Made by a program: the position numbers and the translations under genes
Source: Planococcus citri
Lineage: Eukaryota; Arthropoda; Insecta; Hemiptera; Pseudococcidae
Assembly: GCF_950023065.1 (NCBI RefSeq)
Contig: NC_088678.1
Coordinates: forward strand, 75,859,590 to 75,923,589
DNA: 64,000 bases
Direction of reading: 5' to 3'
Notes under the pieces: generated by a model
Database searches by the model: none
Seen by the model: only the letters and a program-made list of their open reading frames with translations
What the model was told of the DNA's origin: nothing
Shown: in pieces, positions 10,749 through 22,470 of the stretch
How positions within the stretch are numbered: the stretch's first letter is position 1
Layout: each line of letters opens with the position of its first letter

Positions 10749-11209
10749 AGATTTATCAAGTGATCAACTACTGGACAAAACCATGATCAACTACATGGAT
10801 TTTTGTGATCAACTACTAGCTATTTTACTTTTTGAACTTGAAATTGAAAAAATAATAAGAAGAAACAACAAAATAAGATAATATAATGAAAAAGTGATCG
10901 TATGGTGCTTTGCTCATCACCCCAAGTTTTTTTGTTTCGAAATGATAGCTACTTTTTTACAAGACTTCCACTACTAGGGTCAACTACTGGTCAGGTTACC
11001 TTACATGATATTATTTTTTCCTCAAAAAATTGTTGTCCTCTTTTTGTACTCGTAGAAAACCGTAGTACAATTTTAGAGCTGATCGTTATACTAACACCCT
11101 CCCTCTCGTAACGTGTTGAAACCTAATACCAGAAATCCAGCATGTCAAAAAACTGATTTTAGAAAATTCAATTGAGTAACCGTAATGATTGAGCATTTCA
11201 AGGCAATTT
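10749..11209. other. Intergenic, nothing recognised
   Basis: AT-rich sequence with no supported gene. Short fragments (GATCAACTACTGG) recur locally at 8510, 10760 and 10980, flanking the transposon. Confidence 0.45.
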
Positions 11210-11470
11210 AACTACCTACTACCTTTATACGAATCTGAAACTTGATTAAACGACTTGTGGATGCTCAAGTTCATGAGAAAATTCGATAAAATTGACAAAC
11301 CGCAAGTTTTTCTGTCCAAAAAGTTGTTCTCAGCGAGCTTAATTGCACTAAAATGTTCGATTTCAGTCCTGTTAAAGTCTGAGCCGATACCTCGAGTGGT
11401 CCCGTTATTACTTAGAATGGAGGTTCCACTTAATTTGGTCAAAATTTTTTTTTTGCGATCCATCTTAGTA
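11210..11470. repeat. Array downstream block D (after G1)
   Basis: It matches the blocks at 26530-26800, 31460-31640, 21780-21940 and in part 1690-1830: GAGCATTTC-GGCAAT, ATGAGAAAATKCG, ACAAACCGCAAGTTTTTCT, AAAAGTTGTTCTCAGCGAGC. A block of this kind follows G1, G3, G4 and G5, so it duplicated with the genes or is an old transposon copied with them. Confidence 0.6.
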
Positions 11471-11939
11471 AGTACTTACTTGTATGTAGGTATAGGTACT
11501 AATAAGTAAGTACGGTAGTAAGCAATAGTACCTTTTTTTAAAAAATTGTTTATTATATTATATAAGAAGTACTTAAATATTATCTAAGTGCCTAATGGAA
11601 TTTCTTACAACTGACAACATGAAATCTAACTCTAAGTTACACTTAGATTCCTACTCAAATGACTTTTGTCAATTAGATCTAGTGGGAACTGTTCACGTAT
11701 GCATTAAGTATTCAAAAACTAATAAGTACCTATAATTAAAAAATGATACACACAAAATAGTTATTCATCATTTCTGATATCTATTATCTATAGGCCAAGT
11801 TTGACCTACTGGGGTGTTCTCCAATTAATAATTGAAACTAAAGAGCTTCACTCCGTAGGCTGCTCCACTGACTAGGTACTTCGTAACTTGGTACCTAGCT
11901 ACGTAAGTACCTATGCAATTTTATTTACTTTTATTTTTA
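11471..11939. other. Intergenic, TAGGTACCTA-type simple sequence
   Basis: No gene. It includes many AAGTA/GTACCTA fragments and matches 26810-27190 after G4 (AACTGACA, TTAGTGGGAACTGTT, TTTGACCTACTGGGG-GTTCTCC). Confidence 0.5.
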
Positions 11940-12190
11940 CTAAATTGAAGTGCTTCTTATGCTCTAAAGTTTTGATTCCGTGGACTATTTTCCTAAGATG
12001 GATAATTTTTTCATAAAATCAATTTTAATATTGAAAATATGTAGTACAAAAAATATCCTCGTACATAAGCTCTGCATGCTTTTCACGAATATCTTTCGAA
12101 CAAAGCATTCTACAGAAAAATTAATAGCCTCAAGCAGAAAGAAAATGTTACGCTGTACAATTTCCTTCGGCTTCATTATAGTTTTCTTAT
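11940..12190. repeat. Array block L, shared with 27195-27365
   Basis: Shared words with the region after G4: AAATTGAAGTRCTTCTTATG, GGATAATTTTTTCATAAAA, ATATCTTTCGAACAAAGCA, AATAGCCTCAAGCAGAA, TTTCCTTCGGCTTCATT. It follows only G1 and G4 and supports these two as sister units. Confidence 0.65.
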
Positions 12191-13078
12191 AAAATTAATG
12201 GTGTTGAAAAATACAAAAATTATTTTTCAGAAGAATCTGTATACTTAAAATCAAAATTGAGGAGTAAAACAGTTGTTTTAGACGATTTTTGACTACGCCA
12301 CAGGAAAGAGCAAAATGTAGATACCTATTCAATATTATTTATATGGCCATCATAAAAAGGTAAACAAAGATGAAATTTAAAAAAAAAAATCAAGACATGA
12401 CGTAAACAGTGTTTTTGATTTCCAGGTGTAATTACTAATTAGGTAGGTACCTATGCCAAAATTATATTTGAAAAACGCACTTTTTTGGTAGCTTTTTGTC
12501 ATCTGTATAAGCAAGACAGTAATTTTATTCTTCTATTCCATCAAAAAATGATAAAATGATATCAACATTACAGATAGAATAATTTTCGAATTTTTTTTCA
12601 GCAATCTTTAACAATTATTTTCTCGAAAATATCAAAAAACATCTTCGCAGTTCTTGATATGTTGTTCTAAGTACATAGGTACATACATAAAAAGCTATTT
12701 TTGACATTTTTTCAGAATTTTTAGTTTGAACCTTTGATACCTACTTTTATTTTAATTGCAAGCTTTTCAACTGTTTTTTTTTTTTTTTTTAATATCATCA
12801 AAAGTCGCAACATTGATTTTAGAACCATGAGCGAAAAGCCCTTAGAATGTGGAGCAAAATGAAAAAAAAAAATCAATCGATGTAGCATCGATTATAATCA
12901 GCCAATCGGTCCCATCTCCGGATTCGAGTTTGCAGTCAGGTAATTTTTTTCAAATCAAAAATTACCAGCTACTCTTGGATGAGTAGGTATAGATAACTAC
13001 TTACAATAAAAATAAATCATGCGATATGCAAAATCTCTCATCATGGCAGAAAAATGCGATAATACCGAAATGATTAAA
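12191..13078. other. Intergenic upstream of G2, nothing recognised
   Basis: AT-rich, with a T run at 12774-12790. No supported ORF or repeat. The last 150 bp lead into the G2 start region. Confidence 0.45.
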
Positions 13079-13106
13079 TCAGTACACAACTGAGACTAAT
13101 CGCGAA
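13079..13106 (+). promoter_or_regulatory. Inr-like start site and ATCGCGA motif of G2
   Basis: ATCAGTAC is followed by GAGACTAATCGCGAAATGAAC. This matches the initiator plus ATCGCGAT arrangement of the other array genes although the surrounding sequence has diverged. No clear TATA box is seen. Confidence 0.35.
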
Positions 13107-13325
13107 ATGAACCTAATCTCAGAAAAATATTCGAGTGGACAGTTCAATGCGCGCATGCTCCGCCGTTAAATGTACATTAATTAGAAACATTGTGATCATT
13201 AATAAAAATTCGTGAGTGATAAGCAAAAATTACCACCAGATGAATAAAATTAGGTATACCTAACTGATCAAAATAATCCATTGTTTCTACAAATACCAAT
13301 CGGCGAATTCGTCAAGGAAATCAAG

Positions 13326-14546
13326 ATGACATCCAACCCATCATTCTGCGAATCCATGGATTACTACAACAATTACATAAGGGGCTACGTGAATATACCA
13401 ATATGTTTCATCGGAGTCATCTTCAATCTATTCAACATACTGGTATTTACAAGGAAAAACATGATTTCATCGGCCAATCTGATATTCACCAATTTGGCCA
13501 TTGCAGACTTACTTACTTTATTGAGCAGCATTCCAAGTTTATGGATAGGCTTCTTTCAATACTACATCGCCCTTGTCCAAGGAGATTATGAAAATTGGAC
13601 TCACACACGAGCGGTAATTTATTTATACAGTATAGATTTCGTCGAGATTTTTACCAAGATATCAGTATTCTTGACAGTAATGTTGGCCATATGGAGACAC
13701 ATCGCTATAGCACATCCATTAAAGGAACGGTATTGGTGCAGTATGAAGACTACAAGGAATACAGTGATAGCAATTTACGTTATTAGTGTTTTGTTCAGTA
13801 TACCGCTATACTTTTCTTATAGAATCTTAAGTATTAACGGCACTGATATGTATTATCTTCCTCTTGAGGTAGAGAATTCAATTCTGCTTGATATTTCATT
13901 CGCAATCACAACAGTGCTAAAACAAATACTGCCATCGGTTGTCCTGCCAATATTTTCTTTCAAGTGAGTGATCAAAATTAAATGAAAATTTAACACATAA
14001 TTACCTATAGTTTTCCTTGAATAATATGAAACAACTGCCTAGTCTCCTACAAATACGAGTAGGTACCTACCTAATTAATCTGGGTTTGTTTTTAACAGAC
14101 TGATCGTTGCCCTATTAACAAACCAACGCAATAAGGAAAAGACAATTTCATCTTCAAATACTCGAAATAAGACCAGAAACCTGAAAATGAAACAACAAGT
14201 CAATCGATCAATAATCATAACGTTGACAGTTTTGGTACTATTTTTAATTATTCGACTTCCCGCAGGGCTGTATAAATTAATCGATCCAATACCTGGCGTT
14301 CATAATGAGCTGCCTTTTTTTGTACATAAATGTTTTGAACGAGTGAGATTTATAGTAGAAACTTTGAATGTGATCAATATGTCTATCACGTTTATGGTAT
14401 ATTACATCATGAGTCAAAATTTTAGAGCCACGTTTAAATCTTTATTGTTCAAGAGTGATGGTTTTTCTCCTCGAAAAATGAACCTGCTTCCTTTGGGAAA
14501 TACAAGAAAAATTGATACGATTCCTGAAACTGACCAGGTTTATTGA
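13326..14546 (+). CDS. GPCR G2, DMSR-like rhodopsin-family receptor
   Basis: Exons are 13326-13963 and 14099-14546, phase-2 junction AA|GTGAGT and AACAG|A, giving 361 residues. The ATG at 13326 (M-T-S-N-P-S-F-C-E) aligns with the paralogues; the upstream ATG at 13281 would add 15 unaligned residues. TM1-TM5 lie in exon 1 with F-T-R-K-N-M-I-S-S-A after TM1 and L-A-I-A-D in TM2. Two family features are altered: the end of TM3 is W-R-H instead of W-R-Y, and the cysteine expected at the extracellular start of TM3 is absent (L-Y-S-I-D-F-V-E). TM6 reads L-F-L-I-I-R-L-P-A-G and TM7 ends M-S-Q-N-F-R-A-T-F. The frame is open throughout. It is one of the more diverged members of the G1-G6 group. Function beyond peptide-receptor-like is not shown. 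Confidence 0.83.
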
Positions 14547-15268
14547 TAGAATAATTTCAGTAGTACCTATGCAGCAAATAGAGAACTCATTATTGAGCTA
14601 ATTAGGTACATAAAATACCTATCTCAGAAACGGATAATTATGCTTTTTATAATGTCACATTCCATTTTCCCTATTATCAAATCGTAAACGCTCATCCCGG
14701 AAGATCGCATTAGATAATGGAATATCATAATTTTAAGCTTATCACTGATGATTGGAATTTGAATGTCAGACTAACACTTCGTCATAAATAACTGATAGAT
14801 ATGAAATTTTTATCGAAATTTTATTCGATGAAAAAATTAACAAAAGCAAGCGCAAAGAGCACAAATTCATGTTTTTTTTATTGGATTCTGAGACCAAGGT
14901 TAGGTAGGTATATTATAACAAAGTGAGAAAAATAAATCGCTTCGAGTAGATTTTCTCAAATTTTTCATTGGGCCTTTATTTGGATGATTATCAGTACCTC
15001 GATGAATGAATTATAAAATAAGGTGTAGGTGATAAGCGCTACGTAAATTTCTCAAAATATAACAGCTAAATTACTTAGGTACATATTGCAATAATAGTAC
15101 TAGGTACACAATGTAATTCGAATGGAAATTGTTTATATAGGTACCTACCTATGTATTATGCAAAAATGATCATTAAAAAAATGCACACGGAATTGTTGAA
15201 TTCTACTTGATACTCATTTCACCAAAACCACAAAACATTTTATATTAGGTACACACAAGATTTCAAAC
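14547..15268. other. G2 3' UTR and intergenic
   Basis: The first ~250 nt match the 3' flanks of the other array genes (GCTCATCCCGG, GTCAGACTAACACTTCGTCAT). After that it is AT-rich with GTAGGTACCTAC-type fragments and no supported gene. Confidence 0.5.
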
Positions 15269-15874
15269 TATGTTAAACTACCAGTTATGGACCACTTTTT
15301 TACAATTGATCGCCAAGACATCATTTATGACCCAATTTTGATTTTTTTTTTTTTTTTTAAATAATCCTTGAAGCTTCCTCTTTTACTTCATGGTGTTCAG
15401 TTTTGAAAAAAAAATAATTTCAATTTCCTTAATTTATATTTTGAAATAAGGTCTGAAAAAAGGCAGTTTTTGAAGAAGTACCAATTATGGATCATGCAAA
15501 ATGAACGGAAGCGTTCAATTTTTTTCACTCTGAGATCAGTTATAGTACCCTGAGAACCACATAGAAAATTGTCATCAAAGTTCACAAATATTGAAGTTGA
15601 AAAACTACCAATTGTGGACCAGTCCGCAATTGGTACCTGACAACCCTTTTAAAATTGAAAAATTCATTGAAAAAAAAATTATCTATCTACTAATTACGGA
15701 CCAAAAATGAATTTCACAATTTGAATGTTCATTGAGTGGAACATGAAAATAATGTGGTACCTATGCAACATAAATACATAAAACTTGGTTTATGGTAACC
15801 AATAAATTTTGAAAACATTACAGCGATTTCATGTTTGAACATTGTCATTCTACCAAAAAGCACCTAACATTATA

Positions 15875-16444
15875 CAGTGGCGTCGCGATAAGTGAAAATT
15901 CAAGGGAAGAAAATTTTTGTTTCACTTATCGAGTTTTTCACATACAAAGGTTTCAGATAGAGAGTTTTTTTTTTGGTCAATTTTCACTTATCGAAGTTCA
16001 GATAAAAAAAAAACGAAAAACATGAATTGAACGATAAAATTTTCCGATTTTCATTGATCATTTTCGAATTTAGTTTGATCAGCCAGTCTTAAAACAGCTC
16101 ACAGGTCATCCATGCCTTCTTGTTCAACACATAATCCAATGGAAACGATTTGACTTTAGCAAAACATCGAGGCTCTGTTTCACTTATAGAGGCTGAACGA
16201 GTCAGTACCTTTCAGTTAAAGAGGTATTTTCACTTATAGAGGTAAAACACAGACAACATTTCACTTATAGAGGTAAACACGATAATTTTGGGATAAATCC
16301 TAGTTTCAGTTAACGAGGTAGCCTTTTTTCACTTATTGAGGTTGATTTACACGTAAAATTGGTCAAAGGTGAAGGGAAGGAGGTTTTTATTTCACTTATT
16401 GAGTTTTTTCACATATCGAGGTTTCACTTATCGCGACGCCACTG
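15875..16444. mobile_element. 570-bp pogo/Tigger-like MITE, TA-flanked
   Basis: The ends CAGTGGCGTCGCGATAAGTG (15875 on) and its exact complement (to 16444) are flanked by TA at 15873-15874 and 16445-16446. Subterminal repeats TTCACTTATAGAGGT/TTCACTTATCGAG occur many times in both halves, as in pogo-like elements. No ORF. Inserted into the larger element at 15271-18307. Confidence 0.85.
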
Positions 16445-16446
16445 TA

Positions 16447-17076
16447 TAAACCTAAAATCTGCAAAAAAAGCTTGAACATGCAAAAAAGTAGTTCTTGGTA
16501 CTTAGCTTCACACATAGAAACCAAATGTTTGTCGAATATACTATTTGGACCGATGTAATTGAATTAATTAAAAACCCATGTACAAATTTAACAAAATTTT
16601 TTGAAGTTTGAAAAATCAAATTTGCAACACAAAGGTAATGGTAATACGCAAATACACGATGTTTATAAATTTTAAAACAACATAAATTGCCATTTGCCTG
16701 AAGAATTTGAAAAAAAAACTCGTCTGGTATGAAAACAATTTTAAAAAACACGTTTGTTTTGATTTTGAATTTTTGAGAATTGTGTTCACGTTGCGATCGA
16801 ATCTCGTTCACATTCACATTTGCAAATGCGTTCAAAATTTTTGGGAACGCTGCCATCACTAACCTGCAGCAACATAAGTACCTACAAAAAATTAACTGGA
16901 GCAAAACTAGAACCGAACCAGAATAAAAATATGGGTTTTTAACGCTCCGACCGGCGACCTCACAAAATTTTTTGACCTTTAATGAACGTTTTGCAAGATT
17001 GTAGTGTGAACAACATGTGTTTTTGATGAAATTTTACCTCAATAAACCAGAAAATTATGACAAGACATGGTAAATG
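16447..17076. other. Interior of the 15271-18307 transposon
   Basis: AT-rich; the longest reverse-strand ORF (16452-16904) is low-complexity, has no recognisable domain and is rejected as a gene. Confidence 0.4.
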
Positions 17077-17080
17077 ACAT

Positions 17081-17813
17081 GAAGGGCGGTTTTCCAAAAA
17101 GCGATAAGTCAAAAATCATGATTTCGAGAAAAATGGCGTTTTTAGTGCCCATTTGAAGCCATGATGCACTTGGAGTATGCAACCTGTCCTGCATGTTGCA
17201 TTAGGTTTACCTCAACACATACGTGTTGGTTTCGCGGTGAAACTCGAGTTCGCAGCGCTTCTGCAGCAGAAAAAGTAAACTGACTTATCACCTTTTGGAA
17301 AAACAATTTTTCAGTTTTTCATTTATATGATAAAACCAGTGGTGCAAATTGATGCAAGTCAACTGTAAATCACGATACAAAAGTAGAAGACCAAAAAAAA
17401 ATTGATTACAAAAAATTTAACCTGTATTTTTCAAAAATTATCCATTTTGGCAATCAAATAAAAACAAAAAGTACCTATATTACGGTACTATCTAAGTATG
17501 TATTGAAAAAAAAAAAAAAAACAATTTTCACAGCTCTACTTCAACGAACACGAAGTATTACAGTAGGTACAAAAAATGTAACCCATATTTTTAACACCAA
17601 ATTCAAAGGTTCATTGGATAAATGGTGACATATCGCGTTTTGGAAAAACAATTGCGATCTGCAACTTATGGAAAAGCTGAATTGTGAGTAAATAAATAGG
17701 AATTTTGGGTAGGTTAGGCAGTAAATAGGTGAGATACAACCTATAGAACACAATGGCGTGAAAAACTCAATTTTCAAAAAAATTGACTTATCCACGTTTG
17801 GAAACCGCCCTTC
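17081..17813. mobile_element. 733-bp TIR element with possible 4-bp TSD (ACAT)
   Basis: GAAGGGCGGTTTTCCAAA at 17081 and an inverted match ending at 17813 (complement GAAGGGCGGTTTCCAAA) are flanked by ACAT at 17077-17080 and 17814-17817. The GATAAGTCAA word next to each end is also inverted. The superfamily is not clear. No coding sequence. Nested in the 15271-18307 element. Confidence 0.6.
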
Positions 17814-18309
17814 ACATGAAATAGTCCATTTTCAGCTCATCAAAATTCAAATCCAGAATAGTCAAAACACCAAGTAAAACCTTCCAAATTTCATTGGGTG
17901 TTTTTGGTGATTCTTTTATGTGAGATGGACTTTAAATTTCATTGAAACACTCTGAATTCAACCACTTTTCAAAATTTTGGGTTTTTCAACTTCAATTCTT
18001 GCTCCCGACATGAAAATTCTGACATACTTTGAATGCAATCTCCTCTAAAACAGAAAAGAAAAGTCAGAGTGGAACAGAACGCTAAACCGGAACGGAACGA
18101 TATTTTTAAACGGAGCAGAACGATACAAAAAACTTGGAACAGAATTATTTTTCATGCTGGAGCTGAACCCTGAACCTGGAACGAAATTCATTCCGCTCCG
18201 CAACACTGGGCACTCCTATTGGACAAGTTGCGAACTAGCTAGGGCGTCTCAAAAAAAAGATCCATAATTGGTACCCCAGACCCCAGTCCATAACTGGTAG
18301 TTTACCTTA

Positions 18310-18637
18310 TGCTTATTGCTTGAAAAAAAATATCATCAAAAATGGCCGCAGAATTACAAAAATCAAAAAGGAAAATTATGATAATTAATTGATAAAAATA
18401 ATAAAAGTTGAAAAAAAAATAGACAGGTGCGCTGCACCTGTGACAAACAGTGTGCGTGTCCTATTTTGTCAAGCAAGTACAGCCCCCGTGAATTTCATCA
18501 CAAAAAGTCCATAGTTGTGAATATCAAAAAAATGTGCACTTTCTGGATTTCTTTCTTCAAATTTCCAAATCCGCTGTCAAAGTATAAATTTCAAAATTTT
18601 CATTTTGCAATCACCCCACTGCACCTTGTCTGTTTAC
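18310..18637. other. Intergenic with a short repeat also at 39190-39290
   Basis: Contains the palindrome ACAGGTGC-GCT-GCACCTGT at 18423-18441. The segment 18494-18575 (ATTTCATCACAAAAAGTCCA, TTGTGAATATCA, AATGTGC) matches 39203-39290. No gene supported. Confidence 0.45.
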
Positions 18638-18650
18638 ATGAAAGATTCAA

Positions 18651-19469
18651 TATTGAAGAGTTTTTTGAAAAAAACGAGAAAATAGGTAAATTTTAACTTG
18701 ATAAGAAATTTTTATTTTCACTATAAATTACACACACAAACGTTTCGGCACACAGTGCCTTCATCAGGTGATGCGAAAAGACTGAATACCAGTGAAATAA
18801 TACAAGTACAATGAATCTAGTAAAACGTGATAAAAATACCTAATTGAATAATTGTACCAGAGCTTCAACAATGTTGCTGACGTCATGTTTCACATGAGAA
18901 CCATACTTTTCGTATATCCACTTGTAGAACATGTCTTCCTGAATTAAGGACACCAGCCAACACAATATCATGATAACGTTTAAAAAAAATCACCAAAAAA
19001 TCAAGTAATACAATATTGAAGAGTTTTTTGAAAAAAAAAAAAACAGAAGATAGGTAGATTTCAACTTGATAAGAAATTTTTATTTTGATGATTTTTTTAA
19101 ACGTTATCGTGATATTGTGTTGGCTGGTTGCCTTAATTCAGGAAGACATGTTCTACAAGTGGATATACAAAAAGTATGGTTCTCATGTGAAACATGACGT
19201 CAGCAACATTGTTGAAGCTCTGGTACAATTCAATTAGGTATTTTTATCTCGTTTACTCGATTCATCGTACTTGTATTATTCCACTGGTATTCAGTCTTTT
19301 TCGCATCACCTGATGAAGGCACTATGTGCCGAAACGTTTGTGTGTGTAATTTAGTGAAAATAAAATTTTTTTATCAAGTTAAAATCTACCTATTATCTCG
19401 TTTTTTTCAAAAAACTCTTCAATATTGTATTATTTGATTTTTTGATGATTTTTTTTAAACTTTATCGTG
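18651..19469. mobile_element. Penelope-like element remnant: inverted pair with hammerhead-like motifs, 13-bp TSD
   Basis: Two ~370-bp inverted copies (about 18655-19010 and 19080-19450) are bounded by the 13-bp direct repeat ATGAAAGATTCAA at 18638-18650 and 19470-19482. Each copy holds CCTGATGAAGGCAC-TRT-GTGCCGAAACG (minus strand 18741-18768; plus strand 19309-19336). This resembles the CUGAUGA/stem II/GAAA core of a hammerhead ribozyme. Penelope-like retroelements are known for inverted terminal copies, variable-length target duplications and hammerhead motifs, so this is most likely such an element without its coding part. An extra A before stem II leaves catalytic activity uncertain. Confidence 0.65.
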
Positions 19470-19482
19470 ATGAAAGATTCAA

Positions 19483-19803
19483 GTTCGTAGTATGTGTTTT
19501 CATTTTGAAATTTGAAAACTAAACAATATGATGGAATCATTACCTCTCCTTCAGTTCTAAAAAGTTGAATGTTACACGTGATCTGGAAATAATCCGGATT
19601 CTGAAATCCGGATTATTTCTAATCGCAGAACGATTGTGATTCCATAAAATGAGCGGAAATTTGGTTTCACTGATAGAAAAAACTTCCATCCGGTCAGCAT
19701 CGGTCGTTTTCGAATAAAAAATACATTATTTCTCCCATTGTTGATGATTATTTGAAAAAAAAAGCGATAACATCAATGCACGATCACTGAATGAGTAGGT
19801 ACC
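19483..19803. other. Conserved upstream region of GPCR G3
   Basis: Aligns with 6310-6630 upstream of G1: GAGCGGAAATTTG, CACTGATAGAAAAAACTTCC, ATCCGGTCAGC, TCGAATAAAAA. Likely duplicated control region. Confidence 0.55.
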
Positions 19804-19856
19804 TATTTTATAATGCAACAAAACTACACCAGTATGTTGCCGGGATTTATTGCGAT
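19804..19856 (+). promoter_or_regulatory. Predicted core promoter of G3
   Basis: TATTTTATAATG (19804) is followed by ACACCAGTATG (Inr-like, 19827-19835) and GGGATTTATTGCGAT ending at 19856. Same order as in G1 and G5, with one change in the ATCGCGAT motif (T for C). Confidence 0.42.
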
Positions 19857-19991
19857 GTGAAATTCGTCTCTGGAAAAAGTTCGCGTTGACGGTTTATTGT
19901 ACACATGCACAATCCGCAGAAATTATTACAAAAATCGAATCCACGATCTTACCAGTGATTTTTTTTTTTTTTTTTTTTTTGAAAAATCGTG

Positions 19992-21228
19992 ATGTCACTC
20001 GGTACATCACTTTGCAAATTCATCGATCACTACCAGAATGATATAAGTGGCTACGTAAACATACCCATATGTTTCATCGGAGTGATTTTTAATATATTCA
20101 ACATAGTGGTATTTACAAGGAAAAATATGATTTCATCAGCGAATTTGATATTCGCCCATTTGGCCGTTGCAGATTTATTGAATTTACTAACATGCATTCT
20201 GTATGAATGGATAACCTTCTTTCAATACACGCAAGACGGTGTCGAAAATTGGACTTACACACTTGCAGTAATTCATTTAGGTTGGGTGTTTTTCGTAAAT
20301 ACTTTTCGCTTCATGTGCACATTTTTCACAGTGATGTTGGCTATATGGAGGTACATCGCTGTAGCACATCCATTGAAAGCACGTTATTGGTGTACAATGA
20401 AAATCACCCGCAATGCAGTCATCACTTGTTACATTACTAGTGCTTTGTTTAGCACCCCAATGTTTTTTTCCTACTATATCAAACCATACTACAGTACAGC
20501 TGAAGAACCATTTTATTACCAAATAAATGTAACAGATAATTCCATCGTAGTTGATGCTGCATTTTTCATCAAATCAGTGTTACAACAATTGTTGCCATCA
20601 GTGCTGCTGTCAATATTCAGTTGTAGGTAAATAATCCAAACCAAACAGTGAAAATTCAGTATGCCCTCGCATGTACTGAAAAATATCTACTGAACATGAA
20701 ATATGTATACAGTAGCCTTAATTAGTCCCTGATGAAATAACTTGAATTACCTATTAATCCGGTTTTTGTTTTTATAGAATGATTGTCGCTTTATTAACAA
20801 AAGGATCGAATACTGAACCACAAGCTTCATGTTCAAACGTGCGGAATAACGCTAGAAATGCAAAAATGAAACAACAAACCGACCGATCAATAATCATAAC
20901 TTTGACAGTCGTGATGTTATTTTTGATCACACAAGTTCCTGTTGGAGTGGAAAATCTATTCGTAACGTTGTTACCTGACATTTACTATGAGTTGGATTAC
21001 GATCAACGTTTATGCTACAGTCATTATGTCAATGTATTATCTGTAAGTACTTGTTATTACATCAATATGTCCGTGTCATTTGTCGTATATTACGCCATGA
21101 GTCAAAATTTTAGAACCACATTTTTATCAGTGTTCACCAGTGGTAGGATTACTTCTGGAAAAATTAACGTCTTTCATTTGAGTAGCAAGAGAGAAATTCG
21201 AACAACCCCAGAAGAAATCCAAGTTTAG
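19992..21228 (+). CDS. GPCR G3, DMSR-like rhodopsin-family receptor
   Basis: Exons are 19992-20626 and 20778-21228 (AG|GTAAAT, TATAG|A, phase 2), 361 residues. The start is the ATG at 19992 (M-S-L-G-T-S-L-C-K-F). Seven helices are distributed as in G1. F-T-R-K-N-M-I-S-S-A follows TM1, L-A-V-A-D is in TM2, and W-R-Y-I-A-V-A-H-P is at the TM3/loop-2 border. The extracellular TM3 cysteine seen in G1, G4 and G5 is a tryptophan here (H-L-G-W-V-F), so the usual disulfide to loop 2 may be missing. TM6 reads L-F-L-I-T-Q-V-P-V-G and TM7 runs to V-Y-Y-A-M-S-Q-N-F-R-T-T-F. The first exon follows a long T run (19960-19980). Intact frame, likely functional gene. Confidence 0.85.
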
Positions 21229-21780
21229 TGAGAAATATTCTATTCGATGCAAATGGGGTCGAGGGTACCACTATCGATCAAACGATGTAGGTACACACTT
21301 GTTTAAGAAAAAGAGCACTCTCTTGTTCAGATCATATCCCATTTTCTCCCTTATCTAAAGCTGATCCCAGTTGCAGTACTAGATAATTGGCATCGTTTTC
21401 AACCACATCCAATATCCACAATCCCAACATCAAACTAACACTTCGTCATAGGAAAAAACCGTATTTCACTGAGTGACAAAAATAATCGCAGTCCAGCACA
21501 CACGTACCTACTTATCGTTTTATTGGATTAGATAAAATAAAGTCTGTTACAGGGTATGATTGTTAAATCGCTCTACACGTTTTCCGTTTTTATTTTTATA
21601 ATTTTTTATTTAAAAAAATGTTTGTCCTCTGTTTGTAGCAACATAGTACAATTTTAGAGCTCAACAAAACTGTGACCCTTCTCCTCCGGCTTCTGGAATA
21701 TTTCGGTTTTTTGACTGGATGGTAATTGATTACCATGCAGTTAAAAAAAAAGATTTTAGAAAATTCAGTTGAGCAATTGT
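21229..21780 (+). other. G3 3' UTR with hairpin, poly(A) signal, then spacer
   Basis: Contains the conserved hairpin at 21464-21478 (TTCAC-TGA-GTGA) and AATAAA at 21536-21541 in AAATAAAGTCTG, as after G1 and G4. The remainder is AT-rich without genes. Confidence 0.5.
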
Positions 21781-22470
21781 AATGATAGTGAGCATTTCGA
21801 GGTAATTCAACTTCCTTTATACGAATCTGAAACCTGATAAAGATACTTAAATCAAATTATGGATGCACAAGTTTATGAGAAAATAAGTTTTTCTGCCCAA
21901 AAAGTAGTACTCAGCTAGCTTAATTGTACTACAGTCTAAAATTCTCAAAATCAGATAGATTTCACCCACCCAACCTTTTTCAGTGGAGGAGGATCTCCTT
22001 GAGAGGATGGAGCAAGTTTGAACATCTGTTCCCGACGTTAGAGTAGCCCCCTTTCCCTTTTTTTGAGAAACCGCTTTGGTAAGGCTAAAAGAATATTGTA
22101 GCTCTATCCATGCCGCCAAAATCACAGAAAAAAAATTATTTGAAATATAAAGTACCTAATGTAGGCATAGGTTGTTTGTTTTTTTTTATATAATTATAAT
22201 ATCATAATTATAATTAATAATTTTAATATCATTTTTAATACTTCATTGCTTGTAATTCGCCTAAAATTATATTTTTTTTGTCAAGTATTCATACCTGTTA
22301 ATTTTAACGCTAAGTAGTAAGAATGTATTTGTATTTAGGTTGAAGTTGAACATTAAATAATAAATTTAATTTTACAATTTTAAATGTTGACTTTTTTCAA
22401 ATTTCAAGTTTCGTAAAAGGATTCATTTCATTCATTCAAGTAAGTACATATTTTATTGTTTCTGAAATCC
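21781..22470. repeat. Array downstream blocks D and E (after G3)
   Basis: 21780-22110 matches block D copies at 1690-1960 and 31460-31680 (AGTTTTTCTGCCCAAAAAGT, AACCGCTTTGGTAAGGCT). 22120-22470 matches block E at 1980-2330, 31690-31980 and 38395-38575 (AAATGTTGACTTTTTTCAAA, CAAGTTTCRTAAAAGGA). Confidence 0.65.

Larger units (their letters stand above)
15271..18307. mobile_element. TA-flanked Tc1/mariner/pogo-like element with nested insertions
   Basis: Left TGTTAAACTACCAGTTATGG and right end (complement AGGTAAACTACCAGTTATGG) are inverted repeats flanked by TA at 15269-15270 and 18308-18309. The phrase CCAATTATGGAC and its variants are repeated several times near both ends. It shares the GTAAAC start with the elements at 8859, 25512 and 28762. 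No transposase is visible. It contains two later insertions (15875-16444 and 17081-17813), so its own sequence is about 1.7 kb. A short GGAACGGAACG-rich patch lies at 18070-18200. Confidence 0.7.

Noticed and set aside
16452..16904. 150-codon minus-strand ORF
   Set aside because: Lies inside a transposon interior, low complexity, no transposase motif.
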